A DNA stretch of 64,000 nucleotides from Chitinophagaceae bacterium (GCA_016721385.1 JADKIE010000011.1:62001-126000); one strand, 5' to 3'; counted from the first letter of the stretch, positions 47,862 to 57,395 are shown. Notes: generated from the sequence alone by a model not told the origin. Program-made: numbers and translations.

Positions 47862-48234
47862 TTCTTTTGCTTTTAATCTTTTAAAATTAAAAATGCAAAA
47901 GAAAAGAGGAACTAATTCTGTAAAAAACGTTATGTAACTTAAGGTTTTGATTTGGGTTTTATAATTTTCTCAAATTTAAGGAAAACTACAAATCATAATC
48001 AAATTACGCAAACATTTTAATAAATATTGCTACTAGGCATTCAACTGTGTCTATTCCCCACATAATGATAAAATTTTGTTGGTTTGAGATAATTAATTTC
48101 TGATGTAAACTTGCACCTAAAACCAGTTTTCAACAATTTATAAACAATTTGAATGACTAATAATTTTGTATAAAATATTAATAATCAATTAATTATAATA
48201 AAAAAAAGTAAAATAACTAATTAAGGAGGGGTAA

Positions 48235-48267
48235 ATGTACGAAAATAAAATAGTAAAATTACTATGA
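48235..48267 (+). other. Possible 10-codon leader frame with Shine-Dalgarno
   Basis: MYENKIVKLL and TGA, preceded by AAGGAGGGG five nt before the ATG, unusual in Bacteroidota. The end of the frame contains the near-palindrome atagtaa-aa-ttactat (48250-48265). Could be a leader peptide, an operator or chance. Confidence 0.25.
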
Positions 48268-48459
48268 AGTTTTTGGTAACTTTACATAGTGTTTTTACTT
48301 GTTTACAAAAAAAGCAGTAGTAAATGCACTCATTGGCATGTAGTAAAACTACTTGCTATGTTTATTTTTGTTTTCTACAACCTAATAGTTGCAAAATAAG
48401 GTTTAACGGTTGCCTTTGGTTTTGGATATTGTAACTTAAAACGGGATTTTATTTATAAA

Positions 48460-48575
48460 TAGTTGATTGACACTGGTAACACAAGCACAAACAGGTTTCT
48501 CTTGGATAATTGGAAAGTCTTTCGTCTATTGGATTTTATTGGATATTAATTCAGTGAACCAATGTCAATCAACTA
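48460..48575. repeat. Inverted-repeat-bounded 116-bp element
   Basis: The ends tagttgattgacactggt and accaatgtcaatcaacta are inverted copies with one mismatch in 18. The interior is non-coding with a short direct repeat (tattggat). The form fits a miniature non-autonomous element or a long-stem RNA; no target duplication is clear. Confidence 0.45.
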
Positions 48576-48845
48576 ACACAAAGATATATTGAGCGGCAAG
48601 TACATACAATAGCATAACTGCCCTTTGTTGTAGTTGTAGCATTTACTTTTTATTGAGTACAAGTGCATTTTGCACTCGTAAACTAACTATACAAAAATAT
48701 AGTATTTGTACGTAGTAATTATCCTTGCTTTGATTGATAATCAGCAAAATGTGGAAAAGTTAATAACTTGTTGCCATCAACTAAAATAACAACTGGCTTA
48801 AAATTTGTAACTTGATGCCCAAATAATACTAACCTTAAAACTGCT

Positions 48846-49510
48846 ATGTCTAATAAGAACATTATTAAAATTGCTATTGCCGACGATCACAAAATATTTA
48901 GAGATGGCATAAAAATGGCCTTATCCGGTAAAGAAAACCTTAAAATGTTGTGGGAAGCCGAAGACGGAAAGGATATGATGCATAAAATTGCCATTAAAAA
49001 ACCCGAAGTATTATTAATGGATATACGCATGCCCGAAATAGATGGCATTAACGGCATACAACTTATACGGAAGGAGTACGAGGATATTAAAATAATTGTG
49101 CTTACTATGTATGATGACCAGCAAATGATTAGCAAAATGATGGAAATGGGGGCAAACGCCTATCTTACCAAAACCAGCGATCCAGAGGAAATATACGAAG
49201 CCATACTTACCTGCATGAACGACGATTTTTACTTTAATGAGCTTGTTAACAAAGCTGTAATGGGTAAATTAATGCAGAAAAAAATGTACGCCAGCATTAC
49301 GGCAGCAATATGCCGGTACAGTTTAACGAAAAAGAACTAAAAATTTTACAATTGCTTGCCGAGGACAAAACCACCGAAGAAATATCTAAAACCATCTTTT
49401 TAAACCCACGAACCATTAAAACCATACGCCAAAATATGAAAGCCAAGGTAGATGCTAAAACCATTGGCGGCCTTATTATGTATGGTATGCGTAATAAATT
49501 GATAGAGTAA
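48846..49510 (+). CDS. NarL/LuxR-family response regulator (frameshifted)
   Basis: About 221 residues: IAIADDHKIFRDGIKMAL, phospho-Asp in VLLMDIRMPEIDG, IIVLTMYDD, Lys in YLTKTSD; then HTH FNEKELKILQLLAEDKTTEE and NPRTIKTIRQNMKAK. A base is lost near 49281 in the linker; corrected reading gives QKKNVRQHYGSNMPVQ. Closely related to the next gene, probably by duplication. No kinase in the same orientation nearby. Confidence 0.88.
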
Positions 49511-49608
49511 GTATTTTATGGCTTAATTATCAAACGCTTACCTAAAAAGCGATAACCCCTCATTTGCTACGTAAAAACCCCATATTCAACATAGGGTATT
49601 TACACTCA

Positions 49609-49638
49609 TTGTTATATTTTAATATAATACAACCTTTG
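49609..49638 (+). promoter_or_regulatory. Bacteroidota-type promoter
   Basis: TTG at 49609-49611, 19-nt spacer, AACCTTTG at 49631-49638 (7 of 8 to TAnnTTTG), about 50 nt before the next regulator ATG. Confidence 0.5.
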
Positions 49639-49690
49639 CAATCAACGTTATAGGAAAAATAATACTAATTAAGTCCTAAACGGTAATTTT

Positions 49691-50364
49691 ATGAATACAC
49701 GACCCGATAAGAGTAATAATAGCCGACGATCATGTACTGTACAGAGCAGGCGTAAAAACAGCCCTAAGCGCAAAAAAAGACATTAAAGTAATAGCAGAGG
49801 CCGATAATGGCATGCACTTGCTAAATATGGCAAAGATGATTGAAGCAGATGTAGTTTTGCTGGATATTCAAATGCCCATAATGGATGGTATTGCCACATT
49901 GCCAGAGTTAAAAAAGATTTGCCCTAACATTAAGGTGATTATGTTAACAATGGTAGATGATAATAGTATGATTACCAAGTTAATGGAACTGGGTGCCAAT
50001 AGTTATCTTACCAAAACAAGCGATAGCGAAATTATTTACGAAGCAATAAAAACCTGCTTTAATCAGGAGTATTATTTTAACTCATTAACCAATACAGCGT
50101 TGCTTAATAATTTAAAACAACGTAATGTAGATTTACCGCAAAAAATGGCTTTACAAGAAGCTCATTTAAACGATAAAGAAGTACTGATATTAAAGTTGAT
50201 GTGTGATGAAAAAAAGCACAAAAGAAATTGCAGATATTGTGGATTTAAGCCCACGTACGGTAGAAGCCATAAGAGATAAATTAAAAGTAAAAACCGGCGC
50301 AAAAAGTACAGCAGGCTTAATTATGTATGCGGTAAAACATAAATTAATTGGCGAAGAAATATAG
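49691..50364 (+). CDS. NarL/LuxR-family response regulator (frameshifted twice)
   Basis: About 224 residues. ATG at 49691 (MNTRP) then an indel near 49705 before RVIIADDHVLYRAGVKTALS; phospho-Asp in VVLLDIQMPIMDG, Lys in YLTKTSD; a second indel near 50210 before the HTH STKEIADIVDLSPRTVEAIR and the end AGLIMYAVKHKLIGEEI with TAG at 50362. Paralogue of the preceding regulator. Confidence 0.86.
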
Positions 50365-50411
50365 CCCCCAAAGGGTACATTGGCTCTCTAAAAAACTGCA
50401 AAGAAAACTTT

Positions 50412-50438
50412 ATCCCACTATTTAGTGGGATTTTTTTT
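50412..50438 (+). terminator. Rho-independent terminator
   Basis: Stem atcccact/agtgggat, loop attt, eight T. Closes the regulator gene at 49691-50364. Confidence 0.9.
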
Positions 50439-50469
50439 GTGCCCTACCAGCTTAATAGCATATTTGTGT

Positions 50470-51304
50470 ATGCAATACTTTAATTACAACGGAAAGTTTT
50501 ATAAAGAAGGTACTCCAATAGCAGAACCCGGTAACAGAGGCTTACGATACGGAGATGGATTATTTGAAACTATTAAAATGGTGAATGGAGAGTTAATATT
50601 GGGTAAAGAGCATTTTAATCGCTTGTGGCATGGCCTTAGCCTTTTGCAATTTAAAATACCCCAACTTTTTTACGCCTCAAAAACTGCAGCAAGAAATGTT
50701 TGCGTTGGCAAAAAAAAATAAGCATCAAAAATTTGCAAGAATTCGATTATCGGTAGTAAGAGGAAATGGGGGCTTATACGATGCAGAAAATCACAATCCA
50801 AATTATATAGTACAAACCTGGGCTTTGCCGGATGGTAAAGGAACGCTTAACCAAAATGGGCTGGTGCTAAATATTTATAAAGAAGCCTTAAAAAGCTGCG
50901 ATGCATTCAGTAACCTTAAGCATAATAATTTTTTGCCTTATACTATGGCTGCCCTTTTTGCCAAAAAAAATAATTGTAACGATGCTTTAGTACTAAACGG
51001 CTATAACAGAATTTGTGATAGTAGCATTGCCAATGTATTTATTGTTAAAGATGAAATTATTTATACACCACCTTTATCCGAAGGATGTATAGCCGGCGTT
51101 ACCGCAGCTTATGTAATTGCCAAACTGCAAAACAGTTTGTATAAAGTAATAGAAAAACCTTTGCAAATAAACGATGTATTAAATGCAGATGAAGTTTTTT
51201 TAACAAACTCAATACAAAATATACAGTGGGTTAAACAAATTGACAATTCGGTTTACAAGAATGAGATGATACAAAAAATTTATGCTGCTTGTAAGTTGGT
51301 TTAA
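50470..51304 (+). CDS. Class IV aminotransferase, PabC/DAAT/BCAT-like (frameshifted)
   Basis: About 278 residues: RGLRYGDGLFETIKMVNGEL at the N-terminus, RIRLSVVRGNGGLYD, SNLKHNNFLPYTMAALFAKK with the PLP Lys, and GCIAGVTAAYVI, plus EVFLTNSIQNIQWV. Fold-type IV; the best guess is aminodeoxychorismate lyase in folate synthesis, but D-amino-acid or branched-chain specificity cannot be excluded. Frameshift near 50668 joins SLLQFKIPQLF to TPQKLQQEMF. Confidence 0.82.
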
Positions 51305-51323
51305 TTTCCATGATAAAAATGGG

Positions 51324-52157
51324 CTATAAAAATATACCGGAAACCCACAATTGTACACTATTTACAGCCGAATATACTTCTAATAATTTTTCAATTGCTT
51401 TTTTACCTTCATCGCCTAATTGAAGAGAGAAGGGATTTACATACAAATCAATATGTTTACGCATAACATCTTCACTCATTTCTTGTGCATGACATTTTAC
51501 ATAATTAGCTAAATTTTTATAGTGATGTTTGTAAGCGTATTCAATACTTGGCTTTATTAAGCTATCTACTTTATGTGCTACCGGTAAATTTAAACTTTTC
51601 TTTATTACAATTCCTCCCAGCGGAATAGCACTTTGTGTTTGGGTTTCCCAATAATCGCCCAGGTCAATAATTTTTTTTAAACCGTTAGCCTCATACGTAA
51701 ATCTGTTTTCGTGTATAATAACTCCAAGCCCTTTGTTGGCTAAAACAAATTCCTCAATCTCGTCATAACGCATAAAAATTTTATTTTTTGCATTAGGATA
51801 AGCAAGCGAAAAAAGCAAATGAGCAGTAGTGTTTTCGCCGGGTATGGCAATGGTAAATTCTTCAACTTCCTTGCCTTTTAACTCAACCTCTTTACCGCTT
51901 ATTAATAATGGTCCAACACCTTTACCTAACGCACTGCCGCTATTTAATACGCTGTAATTATTTAAAACTAAAGGTAAAACGCCATAACTAAGTTTTGTAA
52001 TATCCAGCTTGCCTTGTATTGCCCATTGGTTAAGGGTTTGCACATCTTCTAAAACAACATCAAAATCAATATCATGGGTATCTATTTTTTTATTTACCAA
52101 TGCATCAAAAATAAAAGTGTCGTTGGGGCAAGGCGAAAAGCCAATGGTTAGTTTCAC
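51324..52157 (-). CDS. mqnD: 1,4-dihydroxy-6-naphthoate synthase
   Basis: 277 residues of the periplasmic-binding-protein-like MqnD family: IGFSPCPNDTFIFDALVNKK, DVQTLNQWAIQGKLDITKLS, SGSALGKGVGPLL, IPGENTTAHLL, NRFTYEANGL and the late HAQEMSEDVMRKHIDLYVN. It converts cyclic dehypoxanthinyl futalosine to the naphthoate precursor of menaquinone. Overlaps mqnB by 4 bp, so coupled translation is likely. Confidence 0.94.
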   Translation of the reverse strand: MKLTIGFSPCPNDTFIFDALVNKKIDTHDIDFDVVLEDVQTLNQWAIQGKLDITKLSYGVLPLVLNNYSVLNSGSALGKGVGPLLISGKEVELKGKEVEEFTIAIPGENTTAHLLFSLAYPNAKNKIFMRYDEIEEFVLANKGLGVIIHENRFTYEANGLKKIIDLGDYWETQTQSAIPLGGIVIKKSLNLPVAHKVDSLIKPSIEYAYKHHYKNLANYVKCHAQEMSEDVMRKHIDLYVNPFSLQLGDEGKKAIEKLLEVYSAVNSVQLWVSGIFL

Positions 52158-52780
52158 GTTAGTTCGTTAATTAGTTTAGATAATTCGATATTCAAATTAC
52201 TTATAGCTTCTTCCATTTTCCATTTTGCTTTATTTCTTTCGCCAACATAATTGCTGATACTTCTTAATTGTATAAAGGGGATATTTTCCTGCAAGCAAAC
52301 ATAATGCAGTGCAGCACCTTCCATTGTTTCTATTTCTGCATTAAAAATATTTTCTTGTTGGGCTTTTGTTTTAATATTATCACTTATTTTATTAACTGTT
52401 ATTGCTTTTACCAATTCTAAATTAGATTGTGTAAGTAGTTTATTTTTGTTTAAAAGCCACCCATCCTCAAAAGGAAATTCATTTTTGTTAAATAGAGTTG
52501 TTTCAAAAAAAGGTGTAAATATTTCGGTTTCTTCAAATCCAATATCGCCAAAAGTATCTTGCTTAACCAATACGGTTTCGCCAAGATTAAATTCGTTGGT
52601 AAATGCTCCGGCAATGCCGGCTTGTATAACTAAATCGTAATTAATTTGCGATAATCGTTTTTGCAAACTATATAATGTAAGGGGTAAGCCAACTCCGGTA
52701 ATTAAAACATCGGCTTGCTGCGTATTGTTTACGAAAGAAGGAATTTCTAACGCAGTAGCAGCTGCAACTAAAATTTTCAT
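52154..52780 (-). CDS. mqnB: Futalosine hydrolase
   Basis: 208 residues from ATG 52780 (MKILVAAATALEIPSF); the longer frame upstream lacks family features. Nucleoside phosphorylase/MTAN fold: LITGVGLPLTLYSLQKRL, VIQAGIAGAFTNEFNLGE, FGDIGFEE, IETMEGAALHYVCLQENIPF and LRSISNYVGERNKAKW. Removes hypoxanthine from futalosine, the second step before mqnC/mqnD in menaquinone synthesis. Confidence 0.93.
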   Translation of the reverse strand: MKILVAAATALEIPSFVNNTQQADVLITGVGLPLTLYSLQKRLSQINYDLVIQAGIAGAFTNEFNLGETVLVKQDTFGDIGFEETEIFTPFFETTLFNKNEFPFEDGWLLNKNKLLTQSNLELVKAITVNKISDNIKTKAQQENIFNAEIETMEGAALHYVCLQENIPFIQLRSISNYVGERNKAKWKMEEAISNLNIELSKLINELT

Positions 52781-52839
52781 TATGCAAATGTCAACCTTTT
52801 TCTTAAATTTTCGTTTAATTAGCACAATACTATTAATTG

Positions 52840-52847
52840 TACATTTG
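52840..52847 (+). promoter_or_regulatory. Promoter -7 element for queD-folE
   Basis: TACATTTG, a match to TAnnTTTG, 13 nt before the queD ATG in the divergent mqnB/queD gap; -33 element unclear. Confidence 0.5.
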
Positions 52848-52860
52848 CATAAAAACAAAA

Positions 52861-53270
52861 ATGGTTTATTTAACAAGGGTTGAGCATTTTAACGCAGCTC
52901 ATAAACTTTATAATCCAGCTTGGACAGCTGAGCAAAACAAAGAAGTTTTTGGTAAATGTGCCAATGAAAACTGGCATGGTCATAATTACGAAATACATGT
53001 AACCGTAAAAGGAGATTTGCAAAAAGATACCGGATTTATATTTAATGCAAAACGCCTTAGCGTAATTATTAACGAATATGTTTGCGATAAAATAGATCAT
53101 AAAAACTTAAATGTAGATGTGGAGTTTATGAAAGGTAAATTTACGAGCTGCGAAAATTTAACTGTAGCCGTTTGGGAACAATTGCAGCCTGTATTAAATG
53201 CAGAAGGAGTGCAATTGCATTGTGTTAAATTTATGAAACACCTCGTATTTATACCGAGTATTTTGGATAA
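52861..53270 (+). CDS. queD: 6-pyruvoyl-tetrahydropterin/6-carboxytetrahydropterin synthase (frameshifted 3' end)
   Basis: About 137 residues: VEHFNAAHKLYNP (zinc His), KCANENWHGHNYEIHVTVKG (HGHNY), DTGFIFNAKRL and IDHKNLN. Converts dihydroneopterin triphosphate, the product of the next gene, toward queuosine or pterins. An indel near 53229 hides the usual end LYETPRIYTEYFG and TAA at 53268-53270. folE starts 15 bp later, so the two form an operon of consecutive enzymes. Confidence 0.9.
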
Positions 53271-53285
53271 GAATAAAATAAGAAT

Positions 53286-53878
53286 ATGGCATATAAAAAA
53301 CTGAGCACTTTGATGAAGATGTAACCAAAGGCTTGATTGAAAATTATAAACAAGCTATTACCCTTTTAGGCGAAGATGCTGAAAGAGAGGGCTGCAAAAC
53401 GCCTGAGCGTATTGCAAAAGCTATGCAATATATTACACAAGGCTATCAAATGAGCGCTACAGATATTTTAAACTCAGCTAAGTTTCATGAAGATGTAAGC
53501 GAAATGATAATTGTAAAAGACATTGAATTGTATAGCATGTGTGAGCACCATATGCTGCCCTTTTACGGAAAAGCGCATGTTGCTTACATACCCAACGGGT
53601 GGATAACCGGGTTAAGCAAAATTGCCAGAGTGGTAGATGTGTACAGCAGAAGATTGCAGGTACAGGAGCGATTAACGCATCAAATTTTAGATGCCATAAA
53701 AGAAACATTGAACCCTTTGGGAGTAGCTGTTGTAATTGAGGCATCGCATTTGTGTATGATGATGAGAGGTGTGCAAAAACAAAATTCGGTAACTACCACA
53801 TCAGCGTTTGACGGAGAGTTTTCTAAAAATAGTACTCGTAGCGAATTTTTAAAACTGATAAGTAATAAACTTCATTAA
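53286..53878 (+). CDS. folE: GTP cyclohydrolase I (frameshifted 5' end)
   Basis: About 197 residues: [20 protein letters not shown], the zinc-binding [40 protein letters not shown] and [19 protein letters not shown]. Makes dihydroneopterin triphosphate for folate and queuosine. The ATG at 53286 (MAYKK) is followed by an A-run lacking one A near 53303; corrected it reads [19 protein letters not shown]. Confidence 0.94.
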
Positions 53879-53905
53879 ATTGATTTTAAAATATTAATTT
53901 TATTT

Positions 53906-53928
53906 ATCCCTCTTTGTGAGGGATTTTT
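53906..53928 (+). terminator. Terminator after folE
   Basis: 7-bp stem atccctc/gagggat, 5-nt loop, T-run. Confidence 0.8.
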
Positions 53929-53956
53929 ATTTTCTTTGTGTAACAAAAATATTAAA

Positions 53957-54847
53957 ATGAAAAAAGCATATGTATTCCCGGGTCAGGGGTCACAATTTAG
54001 TGGCATGGGAAAAATTTTATACGAAACAAATAACCATGCAAAAGAATTATTTGAACAGGCCAACGAAATAGTAGGTTTTAGAATTTCGGATATAATGTTT
54101 GGCGGAACAGATGAGGAGTTGAAACAAACCAATGTAACTCAGCCAGCAGTTTTTTTACATTCGGTAATTGCATATAAAATATTTGATGGCATAAAGCCCG
54201 ATATGGTTGCAGGGCATTCGTTAGGAGAGTTTTCGGCATTGGTTGCTAACGGGGTATTAAGTTTTGAAAATGCTTTAAAACTTGTTTCAATAAGGGCAAA
54301 AGCTATGCAAAAAGCATGCGAAATAAATCCTTCTACCATGGCTGCAGTATTGGCTTTGGCCGATGATAAAGTAGAAGAAGTATGTGCATCCGTAGCTAAA
54401 GAAACCGGCGAAATTGTTGTTGCAGCTAATTATAATTGCCCAGGCCAATTAGTAATAAGTGGCTCATTAAAAGGTATTGAAGCAGCTTGCGAACAAATGA
54501 AAGCAGCAGGTGCAAAAAGAGCATTGGTATTGCCGGTTGGCGGTGCTTTTCACAGCCCGTTAATGTTGCCTGCAAAAGAAGAGCTGGCTGCTGCAATTGA
54601 GGCAACTGATTTTGATAATCCAATTTGCCCGGTGTATCAAAATGTAGTGGCAAAAGCGGTTAATGATGCTGCCGAAATTAAAAATAATTTAATTGAGCAA
54701 TTAACCGGCGCTGTTAGGTGGACTCAAAGTGTAAATGCAATGATTGAAGATGGCGCTACACATTTTACCGAATTTGGCCCCGGTAAAGTACTGCAAGGTT
54801 TAGTACAAAAAGTTAATAAAGAAATGATGGTTGATGGAGTGAGTTAA
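53957..54847 (+). CDS. fabD: Malonyl-CoA:ACP transacylase
   Basis: 296 residues from ATG 53957 (MKKAYVFPGQGSQFSGMG). FabD motifs: the nucleophile in AGHSLGEFSALVANG, IRAKAMQKA, VAANYNCPGQLVISG, and the active-site His in GGAFHSPLMLPA. Loads malonate on ACP for fatty-acid synthesis. Single gene ending before a bidirectional hairpin. Confidence 0.96.
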   Translation: MKKAYVFPGQGSQFSGMGKILYETNNHAKELFEQANEIVGFRISDIMFGGTDEELKQTNVTQPAVFLHSVIAYKIFDGIKPDMVAGHSLGEFSALVANGVLSFENALKLVSIRAKAMQKACEINPSTMAAVLALADDKVEEVCASVAKETGEIVVAANYNCPGQLVISGSLKGIEAACEQMKAAGAKRALVLPVGGAFHSPLMLPAKEELAAAIEATDFDNPICPVYQNVVAKAVNDAAEIKNNLIEQLTGAVRWTQSVNAMIEDGATHFTEFGPGKVLQGLVQKVNKEMMVDGVS

Positions 54848-54876
54848 TAAATTGCTTATTAGTATTTAGCGTAATT

Positions 54877-54912
54877 AAAAAGCTGCCTTAATAGCATTAA
54901 GACAGCTTTTTT
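54877..54912. terminator. Bidirectional terminator between fabD and mdh
   Basis: Long stem aaaaagctgccttaat / attaagacagctttttt with one mismatch, A and T runs on either side. Confidence 0.9.
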
Positions 54913-54926
54913 GTAATTAATCAATT

Positions 54927-55854
54927 TTACAAAGTAGCCAACACATCATTCATGCTTCTAACTGCTGCGGCACTTTTTTCAAAGGCTGCTTGTTCGTCGG
55001 CATTTAATTTAAAATCAATAATTTTTCCCAGCCATTTTTGCCAATTGTAACCGGTACACCAAGGCAAATGTCTTTTGGCCATACTCGCCATCTAAAGCCA
55101 CACAGCAGGTAAATAGTTTTTTCTCATCTCTAACAATAGCTTCAACCAAAGCAGCGCCGGCAGCGCCGGGTGCATACCATGCCGATGTGCCAATTAAAGC
55201 AGTTAAAGTAGCTCCACCAACCATAGTGTCTTTTACAATTTTTTCTTGTTGCTCTGCACTTAAAAAATTGGTTACAGGAGCACTGTTCCAGGTTGCTTTG
55301 CTAATTAACGGAATCATAGTGGTATCGCCATGGCCGCCAACTACAACCGAATTTAAATCGCTTGGGCTGCAACCCAAATGTTGGCTTAATTGATATTTAA
55401 AACGGCTGCTGTCTAATGTACCACCCATACCAATAATTCTGTTTTTTGGTAAGCCGGTAGATTTTAGTGCCAGATAAGTCATGGTATCCATTGGGTTACT
55501 AATAACAATTATTATAGCGTTAGGAGAATGCTTTAAAATATTTTCGCAAACACCTTTTACAATACCTGCATTTACACCAATCAGTTCTTCACGGGTCATA
55601 CCGGGTTTACGGGGTAAGCCACTGGTAATAACCACAACATCGCTTCCTGCAGTTTTGGTATAATCGTTGGTGCTGCCTGTAATTTTGGTGTCAAAACCTA
55701 ATAGGGTAGCAGTTTGCATCATATCTTGTGCTTTGCCTTCGGCAATGCCTTCTTTAATATCAAGCAAAACAAGTTCGGTACAAAGTTCTTTACGGGCAAT
55801 ATTGTCGGCACAGGTAGCACCTACGGCTCCGGCACCTACTACAGTTACTTTCAT
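54927..55854 (-). CDS. mdh: Malate dehydrogenase (frameshifted)
   Basis: About 309 residues: VTVVGAGAVGATCADNIA (NAD fold), LVLLDIKEGIAEG (Asp selects NAD), GLPRKPGMTREELI (catalytic loop Arg), VISNPMDTMTYLAL, and the active His in VVVGGHGDTTMIPL. TCA-cycle enzyme interconverting malate and oxaloacetate. One A missing in the run near 55070 garbles the C-terminus; corrected reading YGQKDICLGVPVTIG ... MNDVLATL ends at TAA 54927-54929. Confidence 0.94.
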
Positions 55855-55975
55855 GGTAGTTTATTTTTATTTGGTAAGATAATTTTTTGTGATGCAAAGG
55901 TCAGGAATAATGGATAATTAATAATGGATAATTCGTAATTTATTTTTACTGATTTAAATAAGAACAATCCAACTA

Positions 55976-56467
55976 TTAATAGGAGGCAATAATTTTTTCC
56001 AAAGGTGTTTCGCCGTTATACCAATTAACTAATTCGCCTTTTTTGTTGTAAATAAAAAAGGACGGAAAGGAGCGTACTTTAAAAAAATTACCTAAAAAAT
56101 AAGTAGGGTCTCTGGCCAAAGTAATTATTGGGTATTTGGCAATTTTATAATCTATGTAAAATTTTTTTATAAAGTCATAGGGTAAGGGAGAAGTCATTAC
56201 AATTTGCACCTTCTTAAATTTTTTGATATTTGCGGTAATCTCTTTTGTCATTTGCTGGCAATGCTCACAATCGGGGCTAAATACCATAAGGATGGTTGCT
56301 TTTCGTTTGTCCAAAAAATCTTTTGTAAAAATGCTGCTATCGGCCACATTAATTAGCCTGAACGATGGAATGACAGGCTGTTTTATAAACAACGGAGTAG
56401 GCTCTATTTGAGCGTTGCTAATTTTAAAACTAAGGCATAAAGCCACAAAAACGAAGAGTTTTTTCAA
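55976..56467 (-). CDS. Exported TlpA-like thioredoxin-fold protein
   Basis: 163 residues: signal peptide (LFVFVALCLSFKISNA), IPSFRLINVADSSIFTKDFL (strand order of the AhpC/TSA-TlpA family), redox CxxC in VFSPDCEHCQQM, and the cis-Pro loop VRSFPSFFIYNKKGELV. Probably a periplasmic disulfide reductase or resistance-type thioredoxin. No partner adjacent. Confidence 0.88.
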   Translation of the reverse strand: MKKLFVFVALCLSFKISNAQIEPTPLFIKQPVIPSFRLINVADSSIFTKDFLDKRKATILMVFSPDCEHCQQMTKEITANIKKFKKVQIVMTSPLPYDFIKKFYIDYKIAKYPIITLARDPTYFLGNFFKVRSFPSFFIYNKKGELVNWYNGETPLEKIIASY

Positions 56468-56688
56468 GTTACAATTTTTTATAAAACTAATTAATTATAG
56501 ATAATGAACCCAAAGTGAGAAATAAATATTGTGTAATGGTAGTTTTATTTGCTGATATATTAGTAGTGCCCAATGGCTGCCGGATAGCAGCGAAAAGCGA
56601 AATGAAATGAAGCTTGCAGCGAATAGCCGGAACAAACGTTTAATAGATTTACTGATGCTAAACAGCCCCAAAACTCAAAAAATTGCCC

Positions 56689-56696
56689 TACTTTTG
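56689..56696 (+). promoter_or_regulatory. Promoter -7 element for efp
   Basis: TACTTTTG, a TAnnTTTG match 18 nt before the efp ATG; no good -33 element seen. Confidence 0.45.
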
Positions 56697-56714
56697 CAGC
56701 CTAAAATAAAATAC

Positions 56715-57281
56715 ATGGCAACTACAGCAGATATGCGTTCCGGACTTATCATCAAAGTAGATGGTAGTTTATATTCGGTAATTGAATTTGGTCAAAATAA
56801 AACGGCAAGATCTGCCGCAAAGGTTTGGGCTAAACTAAAAGGGGTAGATAATACCCGTAATATTGAAGTTACCTGGAATAGTGGCGAAACAATACATCCG
56901 GTAAGGATTGAAAAAAAATCGTATCAATATTTATACAAAGATGATACCGGTTACAGTTTTATGGATACCGAAACGTTTGAGCAAATTACGGTACCCGAAA
57001 CAATGGTAGATGCACCAAAGTTTTTAAAAGATGGCCAAGAAGTTACTGTATCTATCAATGGCGAAACAGATCAACCTATGGCAGTTGAATTGCCCGATAA
57101 AATTGTTTTAATGGTAACGTACAGTGAGCCGGGTATGAGAGGCGATACGGCTACAAAAACCCTAAAGCCGGCAACTGTTGAAACAGGCGCTACCGTTAAC
57201 GTTCCTTTGTTTGTAAATGAAGGCGAGTTAATTAGAGTAAATGCTAAAACCGGCGAATATGTTGAAAGAGTAAAAGAGTAA
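56715..57281 (+). CDS. efp: Translation elongation factor P with EarP-type loop
   Basis: 188 residues from ATG 56715 (MATTADMRSGLIIKVDGSLY). EF-P relieves ribosome stalling at polyproline. Three OB-like domains; YQYLYKDDTGYSFMDTETFE and the C-terminal VPLFVNEGELIRVNAKTGEY are typical. The tip loop reads FGQNKTARSAAKVWAKL: instead of the common KPGKGxA it has K-T-A-R-S-A-A, resembling the KSGRNAA loop of Pseudomonas EF-P whose Arg is rhamnosylated by EarP. No modification gene is adjacent. The longer frame from 56607 is an artefact of the leader. Confidence 0.93.
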   Translation: MATTADMRSGLIIKVDGSLYSVIEFGQNKTARSAAKVWAKLKGVDNTRNIEVTWNSGETIHPVRIEKKSYQYLYKDDTGYSFMDTETFEQITVPETMVDAPKFLKDGQEVTVSINGETDQPMAVELPDKIVLMVTYSEPGMRGDTATKTLKPATVETGATVNVPLFVNEGELIRVNAKTGEYVERVKE

Positions 57282-57301
57282 TTAGCCTAAAAATTATATT
57301 T

Positions 57302-57335
57302 AAAAATGGATAATTTGCAAAAATTATCCATTTTT
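57302..57335 (+). terminator. Terminator after efp
   Basis: 14-bp stem aaaaatggataatt / aattatccattttt, 20 bp past the efp stop. Confidence 0.8.
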
Positions 57336-57395
57336 GTTTTAGGCTAAAAAAATCCATTTTTGCTTAAAATCGCTCAATTTTTGAGCATTTTTACC

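Larger units (their letters stand above)
47862..48845. other. Gene-poor region of about 1 kb
   Basis: Very AT-rich, no long coding frame. It holds a 10-codon frame with a strong ribosome-binding site (48235-48267), an inverted-repeat-bounded element (48460-48575), and probably the promoters of the two flanking genes. No tRNA-like structure seen. Confidence 0.6.

Noticed and set aside
56607..56714. N-terminal extension of EF-P
   Set aside because: EF-P proteins start at the MATTADMRSG position, and the promoter -7 element lies within the extension.
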